A stretch of 64,000 nt of DNA from Acholeplasma sp. OttesenSCG-928-E16 (GCA_030266845.1 JAJDIT010000002.1:96139-160138); one strand, 5' to 3'. Positions 37,698 to 46,483 are shown, counted from the first letter of the stretch. Notes: generated from the letters alone by a model not told the origin. Translations and numbers: made by a program.

Positions 37698-38752
37698 TAT
37701 CTAGTCCACCTTTTTTGATCTTTATTAAAGGCAAATTCTCCAATTCCCTTTCCTTTAATGCCATCTACTATATACTCACAAACCCCTTCATTAACATTAA
37801 AATCACCTTCAAAATAAAATGGACAGACAAAATCAAGTTTTCCTATAATATGTTTTTTTGTGCCATTACCGTATTCTACATCCATACTAAATTCATTAGG
37901 AGTCGTACCGATAATTGGCATAGAATCCATTTTATTGGATTTTTTTACACTAATCATCTCATCATTTAAATAAAAGCCTGCCTGTAATTCTGTCAACACT
38001 GGATATCTCATAAAGCTTGTATGAACAAAATCACCATTTTCAAGCATTATAATAGACCAAACATAACGATCAAAAAAGTCCCAATTTCTCTTACCATATG
38101 AATGATCCCTTATCGCTGGGTATCCTTTCATTATGTCTTTTTTGTTGCCAATTTTGATATTTAAGTCTGCCTTTCCCCCTTGTTCGTAGTGAACTTGATA
38201 TATTTCGTTAAAGGCATCTTGGATTTTTCTAGATAGCTTTTCTTTTGCGATCGCTGATGCTGTTACATTTGAATCCATATGCTGAGTAAACTCAAATATT
38301 TTTGATGTTCCATAAAAAATACCGTTTAGTTGAAAAGGTATTTTTAAAGATTCCTCATCTACAACATAACCTTTATCTGTAAGTTTAGCTTTTTTAACGA
38401 ATCCTTTATAGATAAATTCCATCTTCTTTCCTGGTTCCAAGCAATTAATTGTCGTTGGGTTTTTTTCATTTTTTTGGTAGTGATCTTTTTCTGCCATATA
38501 TATATCTCCATTTAAATCACGATATACCAACCAGACTTCATCAACGCCATCAGATCCTCTTTTGGCAGAGCGATAAAATAATACTTCCTTAGTTTCGAAA
38601 CTTTGAATACAAAAGTAATGACTGTTATTAATGTCGCTTGTAGCATCTTCACTTAATTTATAGTTATCAGCATAATTTATGTCAAAAGGATTTTCCTTTT
38701 TTCTTTTTTCCATACCTCTTAAGACGATTTTTTTCTTTAGACTTGTAAACAT
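37697..38752 (-). CDS. Putative lipocalin-like (AttH/CrtC-type) protein paired with the phosphotransferase
   Basis: 351 residues, beta-rich, without signal peptide. The motif IRDHSYGKRNWDFFDRYVW resembles the H-S-x-G-x-R-D-W core of AttH/hydroxyneurosporene-synthase-like proteins, which have two lipocalin-like barrels. Ends in KGKGIGEFAFN. Translationally coupled to the Rph-like dikinase, so both probably act on one hydrophobic or antibiotic-like molecule (inference). Good site AGGAGAG before the ATG. Family assignment is tentative. Confidence 0.45.
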   Translation of the reverse strand: MFTSLKKKIVLRGMEKRKKENPFDINYADNYKLSEDATSDINNSHYFCIQSFETKEVLFYRSAKRGSDGVDEVWLVYRDLNGDIYMAEKDHYQKNEKNPTTINCLEPGKKMEFIYKGFVKKAKLTDKGYVVDEESLKIPFQLNGIFYGTSKIFEFTQHMDSNVTASAIAKEKLSRKIQDAFNEIYQVHYEQGGKADLNIKIGNKKDIMKGYPAIRDHSYGKRNWDFFDRYVWSIIMLENGDFVHTSFMRYPVLTELQAGFYLNDEMISVKKSNKMDSMPIIGTTPNEFSMDVEYGNGTKKHIIGKLDFVCPFYFEGDFNVNEGVCEYIVDGIKGKGIGEFAFNKDQKRWTR

Positions 38753-38784
38753 AATTTCTTCTCTCCTTTTTTTCTCTATTTTCG

Positions 38785-38812
38785 ATTATATCACTAAATC
38801 CTTATTTGTCAA
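38785..38812 (-). promoter_or_regulatory. Promoter of the lipocalin-like/Rph-like operon
   Basis: Minus-strand TTGACA (38812-38807), 16-base spacer, TATAAT (38790-38785). Confidence 0.85.
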
Positions 38813-38829
38813 AATCATGGTGGAATCAC

Positions 38830-38844
38830 TCTACCACGAGTAGA
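38830..38844. promoter_or_regulatory. Candidate operator TCTAC-N5-GTAGA, copy 3
   Basis: TCTACCACGAGTAGA starts 17 bases upstream of the -35, an activator-like position. Confidence 0.6.
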
Positions 38845-38863
38845 ATCGACCCTTTTTAGAGAT

Positions 38864-38886
38864 AAAAAAATAGGGTTTTCACCCTA
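38864..38886 (-). terminator. Terminator after the ABC-F gene
   Basis: Minus-strand TAGGGT-GAAA-ACCCTA followed by seven U. Confidence 0.85.
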
Positions 38887-38888
38887 TT

Positions 38889-40424
38889 TTATGCAAATTT
38901 GATCTCTATGTCACAAATATCCTCGTAAAACTCCTTCTCATGGGAAACGATAATAATTGTTCCAGGATAATTAATTAGTGCCTCCTTTAAGGCTGCCTTT
39001 GATTTAACATCAAGATGGTTGGTAGGTTCATCAAAGATCAAGACGTTTGTTTTTTCCTTCCTCATTAAGGCAAGTCTAACTTTTGTCTTTTCGCCACCTG
39101 ATAATGTCTTTGTTTTTCTAGTTATCATATCATAGGTTAGTCCTGATGTCGTTAGTAATTCTATTACACCCTTTTTGTCTAGTTCCTCGAAATGACTGCT
39201 TACTATTTCAAATGGAGTTAAGTGATCACTAAGGGTATTTTCTTGCTCAAAATATCCCATTTTAGCAGTGTCAATCCATTTATATTCTCCATCGATACTT
39301 TGAATATTACCTGTAATAGTTTTAATGAATGTTGATTTCCCTATCCCGTTTTTACCAGTAATAACAACACTATCATTTTTTATAATTTTGGTTGTTATCG
39401 GACTTAAAAGAGGAAATTCATAACCAATAACTAGCTCTTTTACCTTTAAGACGTCCCTGCCAGTCTCTGTTGCAAATGGAAAGTGAAAACGAATTTCTTT
39501 TTCCTTTTGAGGCTTATCAATTATATCAACTTTTTGAAGCATTTTTCTCCGGCTTTGCGCCCTCTTGGTTGTTGAAGCGCGAGCCAAGTTCTTTTGGATA
39601 AAATTTTCAGTTTCCTTGATGAATCGTTGTTGAGATTGATAAGCTTTTTCCTGTTGTTCATACCTAAGCTTTCTTTCTTTTAAATAAAACTGATAATCTC
39701 CTTTATATCTAGTAATCTTTTTGTTTTCTACCGCAAAAACTACATTGGCGATTCTTTCAATAAATTCCTCGTTATGTGATACGACTATAAATGATTTTTC
39801 GTATCCATTTAAAAACTTAACTAGCCAATCAATATGCCTAATATCCAAAAAGTTAGTGGGCTCATCTAATAATATGCAATCAGAATTCCCTAACAACAGT
39901 TTTCCAAGAATAATCTTCGCCCTCATGCCACCAGACAAGTGATTAATTGGACTTTCTAATATTTCCATTTCTAATCCTAAGCCATTAATTACATTTCCTA
40001 TACTTGACTTAATAGCGTAAAAGTCTTTTTTTATTAGCTCTTCTTGAATGTCACTCGCCCAGTGTAACATTCTTTCCTGTTCGTAAGAAGGTTTGTCTAC
40101 TAAATCAATATATAGTTGCTCCATCTTGGCTTCCTTATCAAACAAATCCAAATAAACATCGTATAAGTATTCTTTAACCAATAAAGTTGGATCTATGCTT
40201 GCATATTGATCCAAATAACCCACCTTTATGTTTGGGACCCATTCGACTTGTCCCTCATCTGGTCTAAGTGCTTTATCTAATAATTTCAGTAAAGTTGACT
40301 TACCGACTCCGTTTGGACCCACTAAGACAGCATGATCATGGGCAAAAAGACGCATTTCTGCATCTTTATATAAACTCTCTTTTTGATATTCAAAACTCAT
40401 ATTTTTAACTTCTAAAATGCTCAT
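38889..40424 (-). CDS. ABC-F family ATPase
   Basis: 511 residues, two ATPase domains without membrane helices. Walker A GPNGVGKST and GKNGIGKST, signatures LSGGMRAKI and LSGGEKTKV, Walker B LLDEPTNFLD and IFDEPTNHLD, with a linker rich in Arg and Gln (ASTTKRAQSRRKML). ABC-F proteins act on the ribosome, some conferring antibiotic protection. Coupled by ATGA overlap to the hotdog gene. Subfamily not decided. Confidence 0.9.
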   Translation of the reverse strand: MSILEVKNMSFEYQKESLYKDAEMRLFAHDHAVLVGPNGVGKSTLLKLLDKALRPDEGQVEWVPNIKVGYLDQYASIDPTLLVKEYLYDVYLDLFDKEAKMEQLYIDLVDKPSYEQERMLHWASDIQEELIKKDFYAIKSSIGNVINGLGLEMEILESPINHLSGGMRAKIILGKLLLGNSDCILLDEPTNFLDIRHIDWLVKFLNGYEKSFIVVSHNEEFIERIANVVFAVENKKITRYKGDYQFYLKERKLRYEQQEKAYQSQQRFIKETENFIQKNLARASTTKRAQSRRKMLQKVDIIDKPQKEKEIRFHFPFATETGRDVLKVKELVIGYEFPLLSPITTKIIKNDSVVITGKNGIGKSTFIKTITGNIQSIDGEYKWIDTAKMGYFEQENTLSDHLTPFEIVSSHFEELDKKGVIELLTTSGLTYDMITRKTKTLSGGEKTKVRLALMRKEKTNVLIFDEPTNHLDVKSKAALKEALINYPGTIIIVSHEKEFYEDICDIEIKFA

Positions 40425-40936
40425 TCTGGTAAACTAATCTCTTTTAATTCCTCATGGTCTTCAATATATTTCCATTGTTTATGATCAAGATGATCGCTTC
40501 CTGTTATCTGCTTAACGGTCATCATCATATATTTGCCTGTTGCTCTTGCTAGAATATTACCTTCTTCATCTGAGATATATCCGGTGCCGCTGAATATTCT
40601 TTTAGGATTCGTGTCTAACTTTCCAACCACATATAAATTTGAGTTAAGAGGCACAGGCTTAATATATTTCGTGGTCAATTCGATTGTAACTGCCCATAGG
40701 CTCGGGTCAAAAGATTGAACAGCTCTTCCTATTGCCTCATCCAATAATGATGTAATAATACCCCCATGCATCCTTCCTGGATAGCTTTGATGTATATTTT
40801 TGGCATTAACGATGCCAACAACGAAGTAACCTTCAACATCATAAAAATTCGCTTTTAAGCTAAATGGGTTATCCGTACCGCAAACAATACACATATCGGC
40901 ATTGTTTTGTTTTCTGATTACTTTATAGTTTATCAT
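40421..40936 (-). CDS. Hotdog-fold thioesterase (PaaI-like)
   Basis: 171 residues. The hotdog signature GRMHGGIITSLLDEAIGRAV is present, then VTIELTTKYIKPVP. Such proteins hydrolyse acyl-CoA or acyl-ACP. An N-terminal pair of Cys (CIVCGTDNPF) is typical of one PaaI-like subgroup. Overlaps genes on both sides (ATGA). Confidence 0.85.
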   Translation of the reverse strand: MINYKVIRKQNNADMCIVCGTDNPFSLKANFYDVEGYFVVGIVNAKNIHQSYPGRMHGGIITSLLDEAIGRAVQSFDPSLWAVTIELTTKYIKPVPLNSNLYVVGKLDTNPKRIFSGTGYISDEEGNILARATGKYMMMTVKQITGSDHLDHKQWKYIEDHEELKEISLPE

Positions 40937-41379
40937 TGTGTTCTCTCCTCGATATGGCTCTTAAATGATCCTAATTCCGATAACTTACATACATGCATGT
41001 TCCAAAAAAAGTTCCTACAAGTTATGAATTCCATCTCATTTTCATTGATGTATCTTTTAATCCTCCCATTGTAAGGATAAACTATAATTAATTTAGGCAA
41101 TTTTGTGGATGCTAATCTTATAAGCTCGGACTTCCCATAGCTCTTTTTTTGAGCTATCAAGCTACTGTTTATAGTGAATTCATCTTTTTCTCCAACCTTA
41201 ATAAATTGGACATAAAACTGAATATTATTAATTGTAAGAATTCCGTTTTCAAAATTCCCTATTTCTTTTACTCTAGAAATAAGTGCCTTATTATTCTTTT
41301 GTTTTAGAATTAGCATTACTATCGTTATAACAACTGCAACGCCACCAATAATGAGTAAAATAATCATCCATGGTTCCAT
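40933..41379 (-). CDS. Single-pass membrane protein of unknown function
   Basis: 148 residues from the ATG at 41379, which follows AGAGGTGAT. N-terminal transmembrane helix (MIILLIIGGVAVVITIVMLIL), then a soluble beta-rich domain (NGILTINNIQFYVQFI). First gene of a three-gene coupled run with the hotdog and ABC-F genes. No family recognised. Confidence 0.6.
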   Translation of the reverse strand: MEPWMIILLIIGGVAVVITIVMLILKQKNNKALISRVKEIGNFENGILTINNIQFYVQFIKVGEKDEFTINSSLIAQKKSYGKSELIRLASTKLPKLIIVYPYNGRIKRYINENEMEFITCRNFFWNMHVCKLSELGSFKSHIEERTQ

Positions 41380-41479
41380 TTTTATCACCTCTTGAAATTA
41401 TAGCATAAAAAAGCTTCTTTTTCTACGTTTCAATTAACATTTTATTAGTTATCTTGGCTACATATATCCGCTTTTTGAA

Positions 41480-41508
41480 TTGACATTTTAAAATACTTTT
41501 TGTATAAT
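41480..41508 (+). promoter_or_regulatory. Original chromosomal promoter of tRNA-Lys, now cut off from the intact gene
   Basis: TTGACA (41480-41485), 17-base spacer, TATAAT (41503-41508), 32 bases before the tRNA 5' fragment at 41541. After integration it reads through the fragment toward the element's repressor gene. Confidence 0.85.
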
Positions 41509-41539
41509 AATTAATGGTCTTAAATTTAAAAACGATAGA

Positions 41540-41583
41540 TGCACCCTTAGCTCAGTTGGTAGAGCAGCAGACTCTTAATCTGT
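41540..41583 (+). repeat. Left attachment repeat: 5' half of tRNA-Lys (44-bp direct repeat)
   Basis: T plus bases 1-43 of tRNA-Lys, identical to 56261-56304. Identity stops at the 3' side of the anticodon stem, where element sequence begins. The fragment cannot make a tRNA since T-arm and acceptor 3' strand are missing. Confidence 0.9.
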
Positions 41584-41645
41584 TATCCAGGGAAAATGCT
41601 AATATTGTTTCAGTAGATTAGTGATTTTTTATTTATTATACTTTT

Positions 41646-41690
41646 GATCTTCAGACCTTACCCCGCACGATAAGGCCTGAATTGAAGATA
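41646..41690. other. Large hairpin at the left end of the element
   Basis: GATCTTCAG-A-CCTTA (41646-41660) pairs with TAAGG-C-CTGAATTGAAGAT (41671-41689) around a ten-base C-rich loop. No U run. It may be an integrase arm-binding or regulatory RNA structure. Confidence 0.45.
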
Positions 41691-41734
41691 AATCCTGCAA
41701 ACAGAATTATCTCTTAGATAAATAATATTGTATT

Positions 41735-41773
41735 TTGCAATAATTGTCAATAATTTTATTGCACTTTGCAATA
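41735..41773. promoter_or_regulatory. Candidate repressor operators TTGCAATA
   Basis: TTGCAATAA at 41735-41743, the inverted TTATTGCA at 41756-41763 and TTGCAATA at 41766-41773, directly before the XRE gene. Typical of autoregulation by a Cro/CI-type protein. Confidence 0.5.
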
Positions 41774-41789
41774 TTTAGGAGGTTTTTTT

Positions 41790-42002
41790 ATGCTACGATT
41801 GAAAGAATTAAGGAAAGAAAAAGGGTTGAAGCAAAAAGATCTAGCTGCACTAATTGGTGTCAAGCAGTCTGCAATGTCAGATTATGAGAATGAGAAACTT
41901 TTGCTAGATCAACACAAGATCAAGAAGTTGGTAGATGCTTTAAATACATCTGCTGACTATTTATTGGGCTTCACTGATAAGAAGCCAGAAAACAATAACT
42001 AG
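41790..42002 (+). CDS. XRE-family repressor of the element
   Basis: 70 residues, nearly all helix-turn-helix (MLRLKELRKEKGLKQKDLA, then IGVKQSAMSDYENEK), ending TSADYLLGFTDKK, the usual end of the short Cro/CI-like class. The ATG at 41790 is chosen because AGGAGG lies eight bases before it; an in-frame TTG upstream is less likely. It lies behind TTGCAATA repeats and next to a small membrane-protein gene. Likely controls lysogeny or excision (inference). Confidence 0.85.
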   Translation: MLRLKELRKEKGLKQKDLAALIGVKQSAMSDYENEKLLLDQHKIKKLVDALNTSADYLLGFTDKKPENNN

Positions 42003-42012
42003 GAGGTTAAAT

Positions 42013-42261
42013 ATGAATTTCAAATTCCATTTTGATTTTAGGAAAACTGTGAATATCATTTCACTTGCGGCACTTGTTGCGATTGTCTTTTCATTGACTG
42101 GTTTATTTCTTATTCCGATTCCGAATGATGAAATGTCTAGTTTTGTCAATGCTATTTGCTATGGATTCAGAACTTTCTTCAATGTTCTGCTTGTCGTGTC
42201 ATTGATAGTAATTGTCGCTAGGGTTGTTGGATGGTTCATAGAAAAATTCGCAACAAAATAA
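42013..42261 (+). CDS. Small two-helix membrane protein of the element
   Basis: 82 residues: amphipathic start, two transmembrane helices (about 14-35 and 54-73) and a short basic end (EKFATK). AGGAGG precedes the ATG; co-transcribed with the repressor. Possibly an immunity, superinfection-exclusion or holin-like protein, but nothing decides this. Confidence 0.65.
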   Translation: MNFKFHFDFRKTVNIISLAALVAIVFSLTGLFLIPIPNDEMSSFVNAICYGFRTFFNVLLVVSLIVIVARVVGWFIEKFATK

Positions 42262-42265
42262 TCGA

Positions 42266-42439
42266 TTAGATCTTAACTATACTATAAATCTTTTCCGGAT
42301 CCAGTTTTAGAACCTCTTCTTTTGTCATCCATGTTTTGACTGTATATCCAAAATCAATAAACATAATTGTTTTGGTTACTTTAAAATACTTAACAAAGTA
42401 ACATTTTTGTTCATGGATATTTAATTCATCAGTATTCAT
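42266..42439 (-). CDS. 57-residue protein downstream of the integrase
   Basis: MNTDELNIHEQKCYFVKYFK at the start, ending KLDPEKIYSIVKI. AAAGGAG seven bases before the ATG, 12 bases after the integrase stop, so it is in the same operon. No transmembrane segment or clear helix-turn-helix. Its place suits a recombination-directionality factor, but the sequence does not prove it. Confidence 0.6.
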   Translation of the reverse strand: MNTDELNIHEQKCYFVKYFKVTKTIMFIDFGYTVKTWMTKEEVLKLDPEKIYSIVKI

Positions 42440-42451
42440 TTGAACTCCTTT

Positions 42452-43384
42452 CTAATTTAATAAATTTTCAATTTTTTCAAGCTTCTTATATGTCTTATTA
42501 TCAAGTGTATTGAATTTAGCGAATCTAGCTTTTGCCAATACATGATTAGGATTCGCATAAATCTTCGTGGTTGTTATATCCTCATGGCCCAATAGCACCT
42601 GAAGCGTGTCATAATCACAACCATTTAATTTCATATTGATCGCCATTGTTTTTCTAAATTGATGTGGATGTAACTTTCTGATGTCAAGTTTTTTCTTAAC
42701 TCGATTTAAGAAATTTCTAACATCATCATTATAATTAAGCTGTCTGTTCAATCGCAAGTTCCAAAATAAGAACTTCTTCTGAGGGTTTATTCCAAGCAGT
42801 GTTTTTATAAGATCATTAAGCTTAGGACTAAAATAAATAAACATTCCTTTATTTCCTTTTGCTTTTGGCAAAAAAATACTGGAAAGACCCTTCAAATTTC
42901 TTGAAAAGTAAATGTGATCCTGTTCTACATTTAACAATGCTGTTATTCTCGATCCTGAATTATACATCAAGAGAATTAAGCATTTATACATTATATTATT
43001 ATCGTTCCTGCTAATAGGTAACGACATTATATAGCTTATTACTAAATCAAGCTCATCATTATCTAGTGGTTGAGTTGCCAACTTATCATTCTTTAATTTA
43101 CTAGATAATAAGAATGTTGATTTTATCTTGTGAAAGTTAAGCATATTTATGATTATTCCACGATGTTTATTCATCGTGTTATTTTTTTGGTTAAAATTCG
43201 CTTGAAGATACCTATATAATTCGGTGCAGTGAATTTCCTCCAAATCTCTTAATGATTCGATGTTTAAATTTTCAAAGAACGGCATAAGTGCTTCTATTAG
43301 CTTTTTGTAGTTTCTCGCTGTTCCCTTTCCGTTATTTACGAAGTTCCAATCCAAAAAATCATTGATCTGTTTTTTTAGTTCCAT
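42452..43384 (-). CDS. int: Tyrosine recombinase/integrase
   Basis: 310 residues. N-terminal SAM-like core-binding domain and C-terminal catalytic domain with Arg146 (NSGSRITALLNV), Lys in KAKGNKG (about 174-179), His241-x-x-Arg244 (HPHQFRKT), His267 (LLGHEDITTTK) and nucleophile Tyr276 (IYANPN). All catalytic residues are present. It should recombine the tRNA-Lys repeat for integration and excision. Confidence 0.93.
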   Translation of the reverse strand: MELKKQINDFLDWNFVNNGKGTARNYKKLIEALMPFFENLNIESLRDLEEIHCTELYRYLQANFNQKNNTMNKHRGIIINMLNFHKIKSTFLLSSKLKNDKLATQPLDNDELDLVISYIMSLPISRNDNNIMYKCLILLMYNSGSRITALLNVEQDHIYFSRNLKGLSSIFLPKAKGNKGMFIYFSPKLNDLIKTLLGINPQKKFLFWNLRLNRQLNYNDDVRNFLNRVKKKLDIRKLHPHQFRKTMAINMKLNGCDYDTLQVLLGHEDITTTKIYANPNHVLAKARFAKFNTLDNKTYKKLEKIENLLN

Positions 43385-43510
43385 TTTTAATCTCCTTTTT
43401 TTATATTTATTTTATGAACTTCCAGGAGATTATAAATCAACATAATTTGTGGGAAAAAAAGTCGGACCAAAAGAGATTTTTTTTCGTCCATATATATGGA
43501 GGTGAATAAA

Positions 43511-43663
43511 ATGTTCTTTAAAAATTATCGAACACATCGAAAAATTGTAAAGCTGATAAGAGCTAAATTTATTGATGAACTCCTGGAACTTGTGTTAGCC
43601 AAAAATGATAATCATGGCAATAACAATAATCAGGATAACAACAAGCATAACAATCATCGCTGA
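43511..43663 (+). CDS. 50-residue basic/Asn-rich small protein
   Basis: Plus-strand frame starting MFFKNYRTHRKIVKLIRAKF with a near-perfect GGAGGTGA five bases before the ATG. The N-terminal 30 residues form a basic amphipathic helix; the last 20 are Asn/His-rich and are encoded antisense to the end of the 77-residue membrane-protein gene (69-base overlap). It faces away from the integrase. The strong site argues that it is translated. Confidence 0.5.
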   Translation: MFFKNYRTHRKIVKLIRAKFIDELLELVLAKNDNHGNNNNQDNNKHNNHR

Positions 43664-43828
43664 TCGGCCACTTTTTGTGGTTCCAATATCAGCAATTACA
43701 GACAGGACTTTTCCGGTTGTCTTAAACAATTTTGATAAAAGTCCTGTTCCTAGTAATATTAAGATCACTGATAAAACTGTAATTATCGCTAGCCAGTTTT
43801 CGGCTATAAATTTCCCAATAGCAACCAT
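43595..43828 (-). CDS. 77-residue two-helix membrane protein (coat-like)
   Basis: Two transmembrane helices (about 9-31 and 56-76) separated by a basic loop with several Lys (SKLFKTTGKVLS). Last gene of the envelope block, two bases after the 477-residue gene; the site AGGA is ten bases from the ATG. Size and position resemble a filamentous-phage coat or minor coat protein; this is an inference. Confidence 0.6.
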   Translation of the reverse strand: MVAIGKFIAENWLAIITVLSVILILLGTGLLSKLFKTTGKVLSVIADIGTTKSGRSAMIVMLVVILIIVIAMIIIFG

Positions 43829-43830
43829 AA

Positions 43831-45264
43831 CTATTTTTTCCTGAATGCATCTCTAATAGCTCCAATTAGCTTGAAGATCCCATACAACGCAAAACCAACG
43901 CCAACAACTGAAGCTATAACTACTGCAGCAATAACAACTCCGCCCAAAGTGCTTCCTAGTTTCGCTAATAGGTTATTGAAAAAATCAATCAACCATTGAA
44001 ACGGATTCGCAAATCCTGGCGTTCCTGGAAGAACTGGAGTAGGATTAGGATCTTCAGGAATAATATCTCCTGGATCCGCAACTACGCCAAGCGTATAAGT
44101 TGTTCCATCAAGTGAAAATGTAAGTTCAAGTATATCAATGTCATTTATTTCAACATAATCAAAATAATAATAATAAAGCGGTGATTGTCCTGTTACCCAT
44201 CTTTTGAAGTTAGTTAGAGCGAATCTAATAATATATATATCATTATCTTCTGTCTTGTTAGCATTATAATAAGCTATTGTTTCATCAACAACTAAGTTAT
44301 CAGATGTTGGGTTTTCTAGCTTTTCAATCACTTTTAGATCATTGATTGATGTTGCTGATGGAAAAAACCAATAAAAGAAATTAAGATAATTTAACCAAGC
44401 CGATAAAGTTCCATTCATATCGGTATAGCTAAGAATATCTTTTTTATCTTTATCAGTATATGTCCAGTTATATTGATCGGTGCTTATAAGTGTATCAAGC
44501 TCTGGATCATATTCTTCATAAGTATCGCCATAAATCTGCAATCTATACTTGTTCCAGTGATTTTCATCCCATATGATATTTATTCCTACCAAATCGCCAT
44601 AATTTTTTTGAATTGGAAATGCAACATAATTAACAACTGTAAAGCTTGGCTTGTTTAGCTCAGTAAATTCATTTTGAATTGCTGTTGTATATGAATCATA
44701 ATGAGGATCTAAAACAACCACCTCTAAATCTTTAACGGTTGTTAAAAAATTATTGTTAGCTTCTGCACCAGTAACTGTGAAGATCTTGCCAACTCTATGA
44801 GCTTTATAATTGGCAGTTGTCGCTGAGATCTTATTTTCAATCTCGGTTATTTCATAGGTTCTTTTCGCTTTAAGCTCCTGGAAGTGTGTTGATCCAATAG
44901 AAACCTTATACTTAATAAAAACATTGTCAGCGGTTCTTGAAGTGCGTTCTAGGTTATATCTTGAATAGCTATCATTAAGATGCGTTTTCATTGTCATACG
45001 CATCCCATAGCTAACTAAGCTAGATCCTAATGGATTATAGACATAGATATATATTGCCTGATATTCCCATTCATACAATGTTATTACATACAAATTATTA
45101 TCACTTGGATTAAGCGGGTAATCAGAAACATCGAATGTTGAATCTGTTTTTAGATCTTCTAATGGGTCTGTTGAATCAATATTTAAAGCTGAAGCTTGGA
45201 AAGATACACCAAAAAAAGGAATGAGTAATAAGCATAAAATTGCTGATAAAATAAACTTTTTCAT
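43831..45264 (-). CDS. Secreted, membrane-anchored element protein, 477 residues
   Basis: Sec signal peptide (KKFILSAILCLLLIPFF, cleavage near SFQASA), a beta-rich exposed region of about 370 residues, a Pro/Thr linker (PEDPNPTPVLPGTP), an amphipathic helix (FQWLIDFFNNLLAKL) and a C-terminal transmembrane helix with basic tail (RDAFRKK). This is the layout of pIII-like adsorption proteins and of surface adhesins. AGGGGTGA before the ATG. No known domain recognised. Confidence 0.65.
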   Translation of the reverse strand: MKKFILSAILCLLLIPFFGVSFQASALNIDSTDPLEDLKTDSTFDVSDYPLNPSDNNLYVITLYEWEYQAIYIYVYNPLGSSLVSYGMRMTMKTHLNDSYSRYNLERTSRTADNVFIKYKVSIGSTHFQELKAKRTYEITEIENKISATTANYKAHRVGKIFTVTGAEANNNFLTTVKDLEVVVLDPHYDSYTTAIQNEFTELNKPSFTVVNYVAFPIQKNYGDLVGINIIWDENHWNKYRLQIYGDTYEEYDPELDTLISTDQYNWTYTDKDKKDILSYTDMNGTLSAWLNYLNFFYWFFPSATSINDLKVIEKLENPTSDNLVVDETIAYYNANKTEDNDIYIIRFALTNFKRWVTGQSPLYYYYFDYVEINDIDILELTFSLDGTTYTLGVVADPGDIIPEDPNPTPVLPGTPGFANPFQWLIDFFNNLLAKLGSTLGGVVIAAVVIASVVGVGFALYGIFKLIGAIRDAFRKK

Positions 45265-45283
45265 TTTCTCACCCCTAATATTA

Positions 45284-46465
45284 TTATTTTTTAACTTTTA
45301 CAACTATCAATCCAATAACTGCTACAACTGAAACTGATACTAAGACAATCCATCCCCACTGCGTGAACCAGTTGCCGGTATTTTCGTTTAGCTCGATGCC
45401 ATCGCCAGCTTCTACTACTTGAACTGTTAGATCGTGTGTTTCGTTAACTCCTGAAGCTGAACGATATTTAACAGATACGCTATATGTTCCAATGTTAGCT
45501 TCGTTGTCCTTGTATTGATTGATTGTATAAGATAATGTTCCAGTTCCTGTTACTGTCATTTTTTCCATTGTTGTTAGGATCTTCACAATCATATCAGATG
45601 TTAGTACTTTATCATTTTCAATTACGATCAACAAATCATCGGTAGCGAATAAAATATCCGGAAATTCAGCATCAACAATTATTGAAATTGATTTAATCGA
45701 ATATAAGCCCAATGAGTTGATTGATTCAACTTGATATGTATATGCTCCTTCTAAGTGGCCGTTACCGGTAAAATTATCATTTCTAACTACTAATGATGGT
45801 GTTAAATCGCCATCAACTACATCAACAGCTGAGATCTTGCCGGATATATCATCGATATCCATAATTGAAGTTGTTGATTTATAGATTTTTTCCGGTGCTG
45901 AGATAACTGGAGCTTCAAACTCCATCAAACTTGCTCCAAAATTAACTACTAATCTAAATGGATATTTATTGACATCAAACGCTGCTCCCTGGTAATGAAT
46001 AGAATCATCATTTATTTTAAAGCTGTTTGTGTTTTGCGTTGCTCCTGATAAAGATGTATCAGCGAATATAACATCATCCCCAACTTTTTTTAATGTCCAA
46101 GTTCCTGAGCTTGCGGTTATTGATGTATAAGTTTGATTTTCATATAGATCCTTTAAGAATGTTGAAACTGCACTATTAAAAAATACCTTTTGTGGAATTG
46201 TTCTAACTCCTTTTTCAAAAACAAAAATATATGCACCTTTATAATAATAAAAGTAAGATTCTCCTGGTGATGTTGGGATCTGTGTTGTTTGAAGTTTAGT
46301 CGCTGCTTTTGAGCTAAGAACTTCCGATAACTCGGAAGTTCCTGCTTCTGTCGATGTTCGCCATTCATCAATTTTATCTTTGGTATAATACATCGTTACC
46401 ATACCGCCGACAAATAGAAGGATTGCGATGAAGGCTATTCCTAGCCCTGCAAAAACTTTTTTCAT
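45284..46465 (-). CDS. Membrane-anchored element protein with Ig-like module, 393 residues
   Basis: N-terminal signal anchor (FAGLGIAFIAILLFVGGMV), an exposed domain, one DUF5011/Ig-like repeat with DGDLTPSLVVRNDNFTGNGH, a further domain, and a C-terminal transmembrane helix (WIVLVSVSVVAVIGLIVV). The last 200 residues are clearly paralogous to the end of the 1169-residue protein (shared patterns IYKSxTSI, DGD, DNFTGxGH, YRSASGxNE). AAAAGGAG before the ATG. Confidence 0.7.
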   Translation of the reverse strand: MKKVFAGLGIAFIAILLFVGGMVTMYYTKDKIDEWRTSTEAGTSELSEVLSSKAATKLQTTQIPTSPGESYFYYYKGAYIFVFEKGVRTIPQKVFFNSAVSTFLKDLYENQTYTSITASSGTWTLKKVGDDVIFADTSLSGATQNTNSFKINDDSIHYQGAAFDVNKYPFRLVVNFGASLMEFEAPVISAPEKIYKSTTSIMDIDDISGKISAVDVVDGDLTPSLVVRNDNFTGNGHLEGAYTYQVESINSLGLYSIKSISIIVDAEFPDILFATDDLLIVIENDKVLTSDMIVKILTTMEKMTVTGTGTLSYTINQYKDNEANIGTYSVSVKYRSASGVNETHDLTVQVVEAGDGIELNENTGNWFTQWGWIVLVSVSVVAVIGLIVVKVKK

Positions 46466-46483
46466 ACAATGTTCTCCTTTTCT

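Noticed and set aside
41541..41583. A second functional tRNA-Lys gene
   Set aside because: Only bases 1-43 are present; the variable loop, T arm and 3' acceptor strand are missing.
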